Of a stretch of DNA of 64,000 nucleotides, positions 21,281-33,840 are shown piece after piece. The translations under genes and the position numbers were made by a program. Positions within the stretch are counted from its first letter, which is position 1. Each line of letters begins with the position of its first letter. The DNA is taken from contig WNNJ02001435.1 of assembly GCA_012934845.2 (NCBI GenBank), positions 1 through 64,000 of the forward strand. The letters are read 5' to 3'. Origin of the DNA: Pomphorhynchus laevis. Taxonomy: Eukaryota; Acanthocephala; Palaeacanthocephala; Echinorhynchida; Pomphorhynchidae. The notes below the pieces were generated by a model that saw only the letters and a program-made list of their open reading frames with translations, did no database searches and was not told where the DNA came from.

Positions 21281-22099
21281 TTAAGTCTTGTTTAGAGTGT
21301 AGTTATTATTTTTAATCGACGTGAAATGTTTCTTTGAACCCGCCTCCCTAAATATCCATTTTGAACTTACTGCTATTGCTGGTCTTTTAGTTACTGGGAT
21401 CCATAATTTATAGCTATGCGTTAATTCAAATATTTCCATGTCCTCATGGGATTCACCTTCCCAGTCGATAGAACAAATCCAGCGAATTAAAAGACGTTGT
21501 GTAAAAAATATCAAAGCCAATAGGTGTTTAGATTCATGTTTAAATTCGTAAAGTGCTGCTGATCCAAATCTAACATTATGTTGATATTTATCGTTAACGA
21601 ATCCAACAAATCTTAGTTCGCCTGGTGGTAGATTGTTTTCTATTTCCACCTTTTGTAATAATTTACCGGTATCAATGTCAAACCTAAATGTTGTGATCAA
21701 GTTGTTTGTTACTGCGGCTGGGCCGAAAATTGTCATATGTATAAATACAATAGTTTCATTGGTAGCCAGTTTTACAGCATTCTTCAGGCTAACCGTGTAG
21801 TGATTATTTTTAGAATTTTGTGTTATTTGATAGCGCAATATAGTTTTCTGGTCTTTGTCAAGTATGATCATATTTTTATTGTACATCCTGGTTGATATTC
21901 TCCATGGCCTATGCGGAGAACAATCGTGCTTACTTGTTACGAACCCTTGTTTATTTAAAAAATAGAGTACGTTAGATGTTCGATCTAGCAACACTAACAG
22001 CTTAAGTTCTGTAAGCTGTGTAAATGTTATCGATGCGTTCCTTGGAAAATGTAGTGTTCTGGCTAGAATAAGCGTTTCTGCCATCTGTTTGCTATTGGA
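21281..22099 (-). CDS. Last exon of an unidentified host gene
   Basis: Open on the minus strand from an acceptor TACTTTAG (next base 22099; an alternative acceptor AACAG at 22084 is also in frame) to TAG/TAA at 21281, about 270 residues. The product is rich in beta-strand-like alternation (LVLLDRTSNVLYFLNKQG; FRFDIDTGKLLQKVEI), suggesting a propeller-like fold, but no family motif is recognised. It joins in phase with the microexon at 22160-22170 and the exon at 22223-22352. Codon use and a long open frame with no RT or nuclease similarity argue for a host gene. Confidence 0.6.
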   Translation of the reverse strand, partial: SNSKQMAETLILARTLHFPRNASITFTQLTELKLLVLLDRTSNVLYFLNKQGFVTSKHDCSPHRPWRISTRMYNKNMIILDKDQKTILRYQITQNSKNNHYTVSLKNAVKLATNETIVFIHMTIFGPAAVTNNLITTFRFDIDTGKLLQKVEIENNLPPGELRFVGFVNDKYQHNVRFGSAALYEFKHESKHLLALIFFTQRLLIRWICSIDWEGESHEDMEIFELTHSYKLWIPVTKRPAIAVSSKWIFREAGSKKHFTSIKNNNYTLNKT

Positions 22100-22159
22100 C
22101 TAAAGTATTTATAGGATTATTTTTACGTTGTTGTTTCAAAAACAGTAAATAAATCTTAC

Positions 22160-22170
22160 CTTAAGGCACA
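22160..22170 (-). CDS. Candidate 11-nt microexon
   Basis: The minus strand reads CAATTGTTTAG | TGTGCCTTAAG | GTAAGATTT: good acceptor, 11 exonic bases, strong donor. The previous exon ends in phase 1, and 1 + 11 = 12, so the frame enters the last exon in phase 0 exactly as its open frame requires. Skipping the 11 bases would break the frame. Confidence 0.45.
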
Positions 22171-22222
22171 CTAAACAATTGAGAAATTCAAGTTAGTTTT
22201 GAAATTGTATATAAAAAATTAC

Positions 22223-22352
22223 CTTCTGGATCAAGATGAAACAACTTTATTTTTTCAGCCCACTTTTGCACTCTATTGTAGATATCAAGTTCATAATCAT
22301 CTCCTTGGGATGAAACAATGATTAAAAAAGTTTGAATGATATGTAGTATTAG
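22223..22352 (-). CDS. Upstream exon with signal-peptide-like start
   Basis: Acceptor TTATTATTTTAG, 130 nt, donor GAAG|GTAATT. It encodes LILHIIQTFLIIVSS followed by QGDDYELDIYNRVQKWAEK. The hydrophobic run ending before polar residues resembles a signal peptide core, so the protein may be secreted or membrane-bound. The initiating Met must lie in a further upstream exon that I could not identify. Confidence 0.5.
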
Positions 22353-22795
22353 CTAAAATAATAAATAATTGAAAAGTTGGTTGGACGTGATTCATCACAT
22401 AATATGCACAAATACTTATTGTTTTAATATTAAAATTATATAATTTAGGCATTTATGTTGCAACAATTAGAAAATGAATTGAAATAATCGTTACACTTGG
22501 GTCGGGACATACCGGTGTACTCATAAATAAATCACTGTTTTCCATACAACAATACATAAACACCAGTAAATTTATATAATTTTACACTTGAATGTGTAAT
22601 GTGTTCTTGTAAAACAGCATTTCTATTAAAAAAAAGATTAGTGCATGATGCATGGTTAAACTGCACTACATAGAGAAAACATAGTGATATATATCACTGT
22701 GATTGTAGCTGAACCGCGCTCTGGGGTCATTTTAAGACTGGAACAAATATTTTCAAGTAATTGTTGGAACCAGAACTAAAAGCAAGTTTTATCTT

Positions 22796-22832
22796 GGCAA
22801 ACGTTTCGGACCTTTCGATAGATCCTTTTAAA
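22796..22832 (-). ncRNA. Hammerhead-like core, degenerate
   Basis: Minus strand: an AAAAGGA box, then GGATC...GGTCC stem, then GAAACGTTTGCC. GAAAC and the stem are intact but the CUGANGA box is degraded. Its position, past the PLE endonuclease end, matches the other cores. Confidence 0.3.
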
Positions 22833-24344
22833 GTGCTACAGTACAATTTTCAAGATTCGCTAGTTTACAGAAACTATATATTTTAAAAAGCTGACGTGTG
22901 ACCATTCTGGCTCCGGAAGAATTTAGATTTTTATTCTATCACCATGCTTTTATAGTTCGTTGAAAGGGTGGTCATTAGTATTTAATGACTTATATGTCAT
23001 CAACTGATCGATCCAGTATTTTTCATGACGCTTGCGTTTGAAATTATATTTTATTGGATCGTCGATAATGAATGTAGATTCATTCGATGATCTGGATTCT
23101 CGACCAAATGAGCCACAGCGCTGTCTGCTCCCGATCGTTTGGTGCGTATATCCTTACGGCGGTTGTTGGCCCTTACGCTGTATTTCGTGCTAGTCTGACC
23201 AATATACTGGGCTGGGTAGTCTAGGCAAAAATGGTCGTAGATGACGCAGTCTGATTTACATGTATACTGACCGTGGATCTTATATGCTAAACCTGTCGCC
23301 ATGCTTTTAAATTAAGCCGTGTTTATCATATCCGAACAGTTTGCACATCGGCTGTCTCCACGATGCTTACTTCCACGTTCCTTGTAGTTATTGATCCTGG
23401 GAGTTTTCTTCATCAGGCTTAAGAGGTTGTCCGTATTTCTGAAACATACACGTGGTCGCTTGATCTTCATTTTCAAATCGGGATCAAGTTGCTGAATGGT
23501 TTTGTCGAACAGTTTCTGCAGATAGTCAAATGTCAGGATATACGAGAATACGGCGTCGAATTCATTTGGGATTGAATCCCTGTTAACAGAATGTTCTAGT
23601 AATATGCGTCTGTCGATTTGTCGTACGTGGTTGAACTGGGTTTCAATCTGTCGATGTAAGTAACTACTCTTTTTAAAACGGGTGTACAGACTGGTTAGGC
23701 TTTGCTCAAATTCTGAGGTGAGAGAACAAAGTTTTTTCATCCAAAACGCTTCGTTGCATATAATCATTCTTTTTACAGTTGCGCTGTGACCACTACTTGC
23801 GTGCACGTATGATTTCATTCCTTCAAACTTCTCATAGCTTCGTGTTTCCCATGCGTTATAAGCATTACGGTAGATCAAGATGTCCAGAAATGGTACTTGT
23901 TGATTCAACGGACAATTTATCGTGAATTGAAGTTTGCTCGTTGATTAAGTTCTGCCGTGAGGCTCTCCAGATGCTTTAGCTATCCGGACCAGGCTATAAA
24001 AACGTCATCCACGAACCTTTTCTATATAATAACTTGATGATATTGACTCATCCAGAAGTGTTCTGCAATGTACCCTACGTAGAGGCCGGCGTAAGTGGGT
24101 CCTACAGGTGTACCCATTGCCGTACAGGTGATCTGTTTGTACAATCGATTCTCAAACTTAAATGTATTCGAGTTCAGAATCACAGTCTGGAGATCGCATA
24201 CATCGTTAATTTGCTTGGGCGTCCAATTTTCCTAAGTGGTCATATGTCGGATCACTCCTATACCGTTTTGGGTGTCTATGGAGGTGAACAAAGAGACCAC
24301 ATCCATAGTTGCGACTAAACAGTCCTGCATGATATGTTTATCTT

Positions 24345-24450
24345 GGGTCCTACAGGGTACACCTACAGATTACACCTACAGGGTACACCTACAGGTGTAC
24401 CCTATAGGATAGACCTACAGGTGTACCTGTAGGATACAGATACACCTGTA
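24345..24450. repeat. Local minisatellite of a GGTACACCTACA-type unit
   Basis: About eight imperfect units (CTACAGGGTACAC, CTACAGGTGTAC, some inverted) lie inside the PLE RT region and interrupt it. Related bases (CCTACAGGTGTACCC) already occur in the RT at 24100, suggesting local expansion. Confidence 0.75.
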
Positions 24451-24905
24451 TGGTCTGTTCTCGAAATGAACGAGGGCATTGTCTTTAGTATCGAATATAA
24501 CTGATCTGTAATCATCTCGACAAATTTTATGTAGCCGTGCAACAATTACTGATACTCGGGCGTCCTGGTATCGGATTGATGCCCTTGTGTATCTTTGGCA
24601 GCATATAAAATTTCCCTGGCTTTGGGTTTTGAACTCACAGTTTGTCGCATTCCTCTTTACATGGGAAATATGCCTTGATTGTTTCGGTCACCAGTGCTGC
24701 GATGCGGTTGTGCTCTTCCTCTGTAATCTCCAAATATGCAGCTGAATTCAACTGTCTATGTGCCTCCGAGTTGTAGTCATGTCGATCACATACCACCACT
24801 TTATTTCCTTTGTCCGCGTTGCATATTACAAAATCATATTACAACTTAGATTTTATCAATCACTCCGCGGCGTTGGTTAGTCTCCGCCTGAATCCGGCGA
24901 AATTA

Positions 24906-26280
24906 TAAGTCATATCTACATACCCTAACGTGATTCAGAGGCTTTCCTGTCGGTTACCGGACGCCAGGATAGTTGCTCCAAGCAACGCTACTCTCTCGCG
25001 CGCCCCGATTAGAGATGTAACCTCATTTGCTTATGCTTTGGAAGAATTTATTCGTAAGCTGCAACAGCTCCGCTCTCGCCTGGTGAAATTGTCCAGACAC
25101 GACGCTATTTTCCTGCTACGAAACGCATTCAACATCCCACGATTAAATTATCTACTCCGATGCGCACCTTGCTTCCGAAGCAATGTATGTGGGTAGTACG
25201 ACGTGGTGCTTCGCGAGACTGTGCAGGGCATCCACAACTTACGTATCGACGATTCTGCATGGCTCCAGTATTCTCTACTGGTTAATATTGCTGGATTGGG
25301 CATCTCTGCATGCACGGACATGTCCATTCCAGCTTTCAGTTCCTCGGTTTCGGGATCCCAACAACTTGTATCTTAAATCCTGGGCGATGCCAGATTATCA
25401 GACTATGATTTCGGGGCAAGTGAAGACTTCGTTGGCGCAGCTTTTGAATGGTCCGCGTTTACCGGGTTGGAGTATCAAGTGGTTAAAAAACACCAGAAAC
25501 ATTGAATAGATCCTATTTACTCGGACAAACAAGCGAATCTTATGAACTCAGCGAACACTACCGAGTCCCGCGCCAGGCTGCTAGCAGTGAGTAGCGATCA
25601 TGCTGGTGATTTCCTGAAGGCCATTCTCGTTAGCTCAATATGCACTTGTTTGGTTGACACTAATATCACAGTCGCCGTCGCAATACGATTGGGAATCCGG
25701 TTTTGTGCTCCGTATCGGTGCATCCGTGGAAAGAAAGTTGATAACGTGTTGACTCACGGGCTGGAATGTTGCCGATCAAAGTATGCCATTCCCGTCATGC
25801 CGACGCTAACAATCTACTAAATAAGGCATTGACGTCCGCTGGCTTCCTTTCGCGTTTGTAGCCTACAGGATTCTGCAGGGTTTAAGGCAGACGACCTGAC
25901 GGTGGAACTCTTATTCCCTTGTCGTCAGGTAGACTGCTACTGTGAGACTTGACTTATTTGGATACCACAGCACCCAGCAACGTTTGCAGTTCGGTATATA
26001 GCGCGGCTAGTATGGCAAAGTACGCCGAAACTAAAAAGGTGCACAAATATGCTAACATCGACAGCCGCCAATATATGTTCATATCAGTAGCAGTTAAAAT
26101 CATTGAAGTGATCAGTTCAGTGTCTCTCACGTTCCTTCATGAACTCGGCACACGATTAATACGCGCAACTTTCGAACCTCTAGCCCTTGCTTTCCTGTTC
26201 CAACGGATCAACATAGCCGTTGAGCGGGGAAATGCAGCATGCATAATGAAGATCATGAGCGGAGGAGGGTTGTAAATGCT
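24906..26280 (+). mobile_element. Second RLE-type LINE family, 5'-truncated and broken
   Basis: Successive pieces: FLLRNAFNIPRLNYLLRCAPC, ESRARLLAVSSDHAGDFLKA, AIRLGIRFCAPYRC...THGLEC (zinc-binding), RPDGGTLIP at 25892, DLTYLDTTAPSN, KYANIDSRQYMF, LFQRINIAVERGNAA. The R-P-D...D-x-T spacing is that of a PD-(D/E)xK nuclease. The ensemble matches the widespread invertebrate RLE LINE C-terminus ending in QRISVA..RGN. The RT catalytic core is absent. Several frame changes and stops (for example TGA before DLTYL) show that it is dead. Confidence 0.75.
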
Positions 26281-26399
26281 GCTTCCGTGATGAGTAGTAG
26301 CGTGTTATTTCCGTATAAAGAAACGTCTGCCCGGCATGAAGTTATAAAGACAGCACGACAAATGTTGGAAATGAACACCTTTTTCTTTAAATTTCTTTA

Positions 26400-27190
26400 A
26401 TTTGATTTTAAAAATTGCTTTTTATTATCCTAAGATTTTTAATTTATTTTTAATATTATTGTGCTGATTTTTATGTATTTTACTATTTTCTGTTTTATGA
26501 TATTTTTATAGTAACCTGGTTTAAAATATGCATCTATTAAATTATTTAAATGATTTTGAAGAAAGCCAATATCATTACATATTGACGTAATTCTTAAAAT
26601 TTCATTATTTAATGTATTATATTTTATATTATATGGTATGGATGAATGCTCATGCAAAAATGTTTATTGTAAATTTAAATATGTCATCTTTACGATGTAA
26701 ATTAATAGTAATTTTAGTTAATGTTAATTTAATGTTCATATCTAGATATACACCTTCTTTATCATTAATATTTGTTTTATTAAGAATGAGGCTACGTGGA
26801 TAAATTTGTTCGCTTATTGAATAAAAATTGTTAGAGTTTAATAATACACAATATCATCAATATATCGAAACGTATTTTAGAGCTTTATATAATTTAGATT
26901 TATTTATTAAACTGTTATGAACAGATTCATATTCTATAAAGCTAAAAAATAAGTCAGCTATAATTGGGCTACTATTACCTCCCATTGGAACATTCTTTAT
27001 TTGTCCCTACTTTTAAATAATTTAGATTTATCAAAATATTTAAAGGTCTACTAATTTAATTTTATCCATATATCTATATTTACTTGATGGTTTAATTTTT
27101 GTTAAATAGGTGTTATATATTTTTCCGAATATAAGATTTATAAATTTTTCAAACGCTAATATAATTTTTCTCACATTTTTGATATTATTA
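26400..27190 (-). mobile_element. PLE family-1 RT fragment, copy 2
   Basis: Minus-strand HEHSSIPYNIKYNTLNNEIL, then ICNDIGFLQNHLNNLIDAYF, closely matches the 40163-40813 element. Upstream DNA matches its motif-B, motif-C and motif-A regions with gaps. Broken fossil. Confidence 0.8.
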
Positions 27191-27256
27191 TATATTATCA
27201 ATAATAATTATTCTTTACAAGGAAAAAATTAAGGAGATAAAAAAATTAAATAGACA

Positions 27257-27334
27257 ATTTTTCCTGTCAGTTCCAGATTTTTCCTGTCAGTTTCAGATTT
27301 TTCCTGTTTGTTCCTGATTTTTCCTGTCAGTTCC
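27257..27334. repeat. 20-bp minisatellite, about four units
   Basis: Units of TTCCTGTCAGTTCCAGATTT with single-base variation, period exactly 20. Confidence 0.9.
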
Positions 27335-27559
27335 GCTTGCCACCCTCGCGGTTTGAGCTTAATTTCTCGATAAAAGATCATGTCTAGAAAAGCTCGATCT
27401 CAAATACCCGTTGCTGATTAAGCATCTTCCACATCGGAATGCAATGATCGTTATACAAGTTTGGAAGTTGGATCCGATTGTAAATATTGTGACGTATAAA
27501 CCCTTGTTCAAGTTAAAGTATCTTACCGCATGGTGTATCAAAATAAACCGTTTACAACC

Positions 27560-30197
27560 GGTTTATTTTATCCCTTTTCAATAATATTGCTCTTGTATCT
27601 TTTATCCGTTTAAACAAATCCACCAAATCCAACCATCTCAGACCTCCACTCCTAAAAATCGTTTTCCGACATAGTTCACATAATTCCTTGGTATTCTCCC
27701 ACCGTTATAAACTTGTTACCATTTCATATACTTGTCGTTTCTATCTCAATTTTGACTAACTCAATTTTCTAACTCAATTTTGCTCGCATTGAGAAATATC
27801 GACGTGAAACAAAGGGCAAGTTATCCTTATCAATCCGTCGAATCAACGTAAATTTTCACGTCGTACACACGAGGCCAAAAATTCGATGGTGTCCCATCTT
27901 TACCTTGTCTTCTTCGCTAGTCGATCTCGCTCCTGAGCATACTTTTCGCCTTAGTCTATTCAACAATCGCTCCATTCTTCATAAACGAATCATGGCACTC
28001 TGACTCTGACGATCTTGCTATTCGCCGTCTATTTCGTTCTTGTTCTCTAATTGAATCAGCTCGTCCAATTGTCTCTCCCATACCTACTGCTTCTAACCAT
28101 GGCGGTATTGTTGTCATTGTTCGTCACTCAACGTCTCTGTGTAAAATAAACACTAACATCCGTTATATTTCGTTCGAATCACTCATATGTAGATTTTAAA
28201 CTCCTTTCCCTATAAAATCTGTGATTACATACCGTCAAGGCTTAGCCATCCCCTCACGTATGTTCTTTAGCGATTTTACAGATCTTCTTTCTCACTGTTC
28301 ATTGTCTTATAATCCTTCTTTTGTTCTCGATGACTTTAACATTCGTCTTGATCGTTCAGCTGACTCTGACTCTATCATTCTAACTAATATTTTTATGATT
28401 TGACCTATAAATTACTTTCAACAAGCCCCACTCATATTCTTGGCGGTGTTCTCGACATCATTGCTGTTCCCAATTGTTTCCATGACTATACCTCCTTGTC
28501 AATTACTTATCCTGGTTTATCCGATCATTTCCTCATCACTCTTACTCGTCCCCATCCCCATTCTCGTTCTCCGCCTCCAACCTCAGCTACTCCAAGTCGA
28601 CCTTGGTAAGTTCTCAATGTCATTATTCTCTGTTCTGCCTTACTCAATTCTTCACTCATTCCGCTTCCACTTTACCATCTTTCTTCCGATGATCTATGCA
28701 TTCTCTTTGATTCTGAACTTACGTCGATCCTCAATCGCATTCTGCCTATTCGTTGACCCCGACGTTTTCAGCGCTTGCGCCATGCACCCTGGTTCGATTC
28801 CTACTGTTGCCTTTCTAAGCGTCGAATCCGTTACACTTTTCGTTTGATTAGTCATTTTCTTAATCGTTCTCCAAACTCTCTTACTACAAATGTCCGTGTT
28901 TCCTATCTTTCTCTTCGCCTTTCCCATTTTATTCTTATGCGTATTAAGCGTACTCTCTTTCGCTAAAATCAACTCGAGTCGTCTTCCAACTCTAAATCTC
29001 ATTGGGAAATCTTAAACTCAATTCTTTCAAGATCATCTACCCTGTGTAACATAAATCCTAAGAATTTTCTTCTTATCTACGATCTAAGCTATATCATTTA
29101 CTTTCTCTTCTACCCATATGTCCCTTGTATCCTCTCTTATCTTTAAATACTTCCCTCCCATAGCTATTCCACTTTCTTCTCGTTTCGTCTGATGAAGTTT
29201 TTTTGGTTCTTCTGTCATTACTAAATAAAACATCTCCTTCTGGCACAATTCCCACTCACTTGCTTAAAAATATCTGCTCATCTATATCACCCTTCCTAAC
29301 CACATTGCTCAACTTGTCCATCGGTAGCCGCACATTTCCTTCCAAGTGGAAATGCGCCACTGTTCGTCCTCTCCTCAAAAAGCAATCTTTTGACCCCTCA
29401 CTACCATCTTCGTACCGTCCTATCTCACTTCAACCAACTCTATCCCAACTTTTTGAGCATCTTGTTCTCAAGCAAGTTAATGCATATATATTTTCCTCCA
29501 ACTTGTTTCATCCCTTCCAAGCTGCTTTTTGCTCTAATCACTATACTAAAATTGGCTGTCTTAAAGTTTATAACGACTTACTCATCTCGCGTGATCAAAA
29601 ATATACAGTGTCATAGTTTTTTGATCTATCATCTGCTTTTGACATCGTCGATCACTCGATTCTTCTCCATCGTCTTCATCATGATTATGGCTTCTCTTTA
29701 CACACTGTGGCTTGGTTTTCTTCATATCTATCAAACCGTACTTTTTGCGTTTGTTCTAACTCTTCTCTTTCCCATCCTTCTTCCATTCCGGCCGGTGTTC
29801 CACAAGGCTCCGTATTAGGCCATTTGCTTTCCTTTCTTCTTCTCGGTGATTCGTCTTCTATCTCTCATGCATTTAATTTTTATGTTATGCAATATGCTGA
29901 TTACATTCTCATCTATGCTCATGCACCTGCTTATCGCATACATAATCTTAGTGTTTCTGCTTCCAACTGTCTTGACTCAATTTTCAATTATCTTTCAACT
30001 CTTCGTCTTACTCTGAATCCTAATAAATCCAAAATAATGTGGATCCTTCCTCGACGCTTCGGTTTAGAACCTCCCTCTGTATTATTTAATTCTACAATTC
30101 TCCCTATCGTTTACAATCTCGTTTTCCTAGGCTTCCATTTTGGCAACCGACTTTCACTTAAACATTTCGTTAGAGGTATCGTCGGAGCTACCAAACA
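27560..30197 (+). mobile_element. L2/CR1-like LINE, 3'-truncated, broken
   Basis: Plus strand: ESWHSDSDDLAIRRLFRSCS, GGIVVIVRHS, DDFNIRLDRSADSDS and YPGLSDHFLI (AP endonuclease); then SSYRPISLQP, FDLSSAFDIVDHS (motif A, near 29620), GVPQGSVLG (motif B, 29797) and YADYILIYAHAP (motif C, 29893), NPNKSKIMW. It closely resembles the insert at 61877-62793 but stops at LSLKHFV (30170), where the next LINE begins. Several stops and frame changes. Confidence 0.8.
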
Positions 30198-33100
30198 ATA
30201 GCGTTTTTGCTGCGAATTTTGCTGAAAAAGGTATGGTAATGCCATGTTCTAACGTAAATAAAGACGTAAGGTAAGTGAATTGCCACCAATTTTTTCAAAA
30301 GATGCGGGGGTACTCCCCCAAACCTAAACTACAAAATTTGGCTATAATATCATTCACGATGCCTATGGAAAGAAAAAAATTTTCAATTATTTTCTGAGAG
30401 ATTTCGTAAAACTGTACTGTAATAAAGTCGCCTTTAACTCAGTAAGAATGTACGAGACCACCATCAAGATTTCATTTGTAATCACTGATATGATGAACCA
30501 ATATGACTCGTATTTCTCTAAAAATCTAACCCATTTGGGTTCCATACAATTGAAGCCTATCCAGGTTACGCTGAAAATTTCGAATTTTCCCCGTCTGCTT
30601 GAGGAGAAGGATTTGTGTTCACTAAAAAGACATTTGAACTTTCATCTGTACGGACCGTCAAGTCCAAGTCTGGGGAGGAAATTCCAGTTGCGGTCGGCAC
30701 TGCGAACATTAATCAGGCACTTATACTATCTAAAACGGCATCAAATCCCTTCCTGCGATACAACCTAAGATTCTCAATAATAGAACAAGACAATTGGACG
30801 TACCCCCATTGCAATGCATGCCATTAGTGGGGGCACTGGGGAACGTCCTGTACATCCAAGAGAATATGCGGTGTGTGTGGGTCCGACTCATGCAATAGTC
30901 TGCTTGTAGGGACGAAATGCACGACTCACTCAGTCTGCAGTAATTGATGTGGAGACCACCCGGCGTGGTTTGGCGTTGTAAGTATTTTAAAACTTACCAG
31001 CGTTCCTTCACCGATCCTTCACAAACTCCGAGTCCTCCTACTGGTTTTTCTGCTGTGGCCTCATCGTCTAATATAATGTCTGATAAAGACATAATACAAC
31101 ATATCGATTCCAATAAAAGATTTATTTTAGCGCAAATACAGATTATGATTGCGCCCCTGGTATCGGCCTTGCTGGGCGTACCGGCCATTCAGAGCCACAT
31201 TCCAAGAAAAGAGGGGCGTCAGCTCGGACAGTTCCCCCTCTAAAAGTCGGAAAACTACTGATGGAGAAAGGCAGCGCCTCAAACCTTGGAAATGAAGATA
31301 TTGCCCTGGGGTTTCCGACCCTGGTGGTTGGAAGAGCAACCTTCCCGAACCTAGCTGTCTAGTTTGGCTACCCTGTCCAACTAATCTAACACAATGGTGA
31401 GTAAATACGAGCCTTTTTCACTGAATATACTTTAGTGGAATTCAGGAGGTGCTTCTGTCCTTAGCCTTTTATCTGGTGGAGATGCATATGTTATAGTCCT
31501 TTAGGAGACGCGGTCTATCCGTATCCCTCAGGACATTACTCGATTTATCCCTAAGCATATATACACCCACTTCACTCCGTATATAACCCCTTCTCACTCC
31601 TCTTCATATCAAGGTTTTTTAACCTTAGTTAAATGCTCCTTAAGATCTTCCCTCCTTCTTAACTATTCTTGTCCTGCCCTATCTTGTTTAGCTATATCAC
31701 TTCGTAAGAACGGTAAACGCATCAGCATTGCCAATATTTATATACGGCCACGAGAAATTCACAAGAACCTTGACCTTCTGGATCGTATATTGGTAGTGGC
31801 TATGACATGTTACTTGGTGACTTCAACGACAGAAATGGTCGTTGGATTAATGCAGCAAGCCGCAAAGCCATGAACGACTATCTTATTCACAAACCACTAC
31901 CCCCACCTTTCATTGCTCAACTACTAATTTACTCCTAGATATATTACTGCTACATAAGAAGTGGTTGTAGAAACCCTTCTGTACTGAGCAGTCGCGCCAA
32001 CTTCAACACACCTCTCATGACCTAATTCGTTGGCGGTTAGAGGAAGATACGTTGCTGAGGAGAAGGTTCCACTTTGATCCCATCAGGATGGCATTCTTTC
32101 AGGCAGCTATCTAACTCTTCCCCTGAATTGAGAATGAGAGTTTAACCGAATTTAATACCTACCACTCTTAGCAAGCTACCGCCATACTATCGACTACCTA
32201 TAAAGGTCGCATATACAATCCCTCTCCGACAAAACTCAAGGTCCTAGCTAAAATGCTACACTTTCCTAATCTCTCTACTTCCGCCAGACAAGCACTTTCG
32301 AATGAATACTGGAGCACTAGATATAGGCTACAGCTGAGTAGGGATAAGGCAAGCATTTCTCGCATAAGCCCTTTCTCAGTTTTCCTTCTGGAAGATATTC
32401 AAGAAAGAGAAGTTTGTCTGTTGGAAGGATAGAGCATTAGGTTGGATTGGTAGAATATACCTTAATATTGTTTTGTAGGAGTCACTATCCTTACACAATT
32501 ATGGAGCTATTCAATTACCCCAACCAATCCTGCCTTGGTGTGACTTTAGGAGTAGGGACATATTTTACAGATATATTTAACTCCTGGGGCCCACTCCTGG
32601 GCACCTCCAAAACATATGCGCCACTCTCCACTCGTGTCTGTTAGCTTTTGACAGACAGTCAGAGAAAGGGAGTCGCCATAACAATGATATTAGCCTTCCC
32701 GTCCGACATTGCTAACATCAATAGTAGGCGTCGAGTATTTTACTTAAAAAGAAGTCGATTACATGTCATATAGATCTGCGGCCTATTTCAATTCAAAACT
32801 CCCTCATCTCCATTTACAAAAAAGCGCTTGCGCGTAAAATCCGCGACCATCTAAGTAGGCGAAATTTAATCCCACCAGGTTTTCATAGGTACGTAAAAGA
32901 TCGCTCGCTCTATTCAGCAATAGGTGAAGTGCAACAGTTTTGTCAAGATAATAGTTATCAGCTTGCTGTGGCTGTCTTTCTTGACTTTTCGGCTGCATTT
33001 GACCGCATTTCCATTCCTTTTGTTATCACTTTTCTCATGTCCCTCGGGTTGCCTGCGAGAATTGTTAACAGGGCAGAAATATTGCTGTACACCAAGCGAT

Positions 33101-33840
33101 TCTTCTATAAAGACGACCTTGATGCACGTCAGTTCTACCCTATTACGGGTGTGCCTCAAGGCTCCCCACTTTCTTCAATCTTATATATTGCTGCTCTATT
33201 GAACTATACAAAAATTCAAACGCTATCAACATCTTGTGGTATATGCTGATGATACCACAGCAATGTTCTCTGGACGCAGGTGCAAAGATGTAGTCTCTGA
33301 CATCAGCCGTTTCTTTACAAGATTAAAAGAACAGCTGTCCATATCCAACCTTGGTTTAAACCCCTCCAAATCGCAGGTGGTTGTATTTCATGGCGCCCCT
33401 GCGATAAGGAAAAAAACTCAAGAGATTAGCACTCTCTGCACTCTCCTCCATATTTGCCTCTAAACCCCTTCCCACCTTCACAAGTCGAGTAAAATACCTG
33501 AGGTTCACCGTTACGGTGAACTGGATAGCGAAAGCTGATCCGGATAGACTAAAACGTATCCTAAAGAAAGCTAGATGGGCCCTGAAACGGGTCCAACATC
33601 TGTCATTGAAAGAGAAAACCCAAGTGCGTCTCTGGGGTACTTGGGCGATCTCGGGATTAGTCTTTATTTTTTAAGAGGACGTCCCCCAGAACAAAGACTA
33701 AGGTTGTTTCTCAATATCCTCGTCTCGCGTTTACCCTGCATACTACGCACCGACTGGACTCTTCGGTGGGTGAAAGACCCCGGGTGGTTCAGTCGCAAGG
33801 CGATGGGTTAAACTGGTTTGGGGGGGGGCTCAGATTTCTA
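30198..33840 (+). mobile_element. Jockey/R1/I-like LINE with gag-like ORF1, broken
   Basis: ORF1 part: VRTVKSKSGEEIPVAVGTAN, then zinc knuckles CNACH..WGHWGTSC, CGVCGSDSC, CSN.CGDHPAW (30800-30970). AP endonuclease: WNSGGASVLS (31437), VIVL.ETR, GDFNDRNGRWI (31816). RT: ISIQNSLISIYKKAL, FLDFSAAFDRI (32977), GVPQGSPLSSILY (33147), YADDTTAMFSG (33239), GLNPSKSQVV. Three frames carry pieces. The 3' end near 33840 has a run of nine G. Confidence 0.8.

Larger units (their letters stand above)
22690..24905 (-). mobile_element. Penelope-like element with RT and GIY-YIG endonuclease
   Basis: On the minus strand, from 24905 down: NADKGNKVVVCDRHDYNSEA and FYMLPKIHKG (RT fingers), MGTPVGPTYAGLYVGYIAEH (motif B), RFVDDVFIAW (motif C), VPFLDILIYR, thumb and linker (23908-23312), then YPAQYIGQTS and SAVAHLVENPDHR (GIY-YIG; 23302-23051). 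Motif order and the endonuclease class are diagnostic of PLEs. The fossil is broken in several places. A hammerhead-like core follows at 22796-22832. Confidence 0.85.

Noticed and set aside
27257-27334. Regular short repeats, CRISPR-like at first sight
   Set aside because: Units are contiguous with no spacers and the genome is eukaryotic; a minisatellite.
28791-28801. Perfect tRNA B-box (GGTTCGATTCC)
   Set aside because: No A-box or cloverleaf around it; it lies in the LINE frame at a usual APWF-type position.
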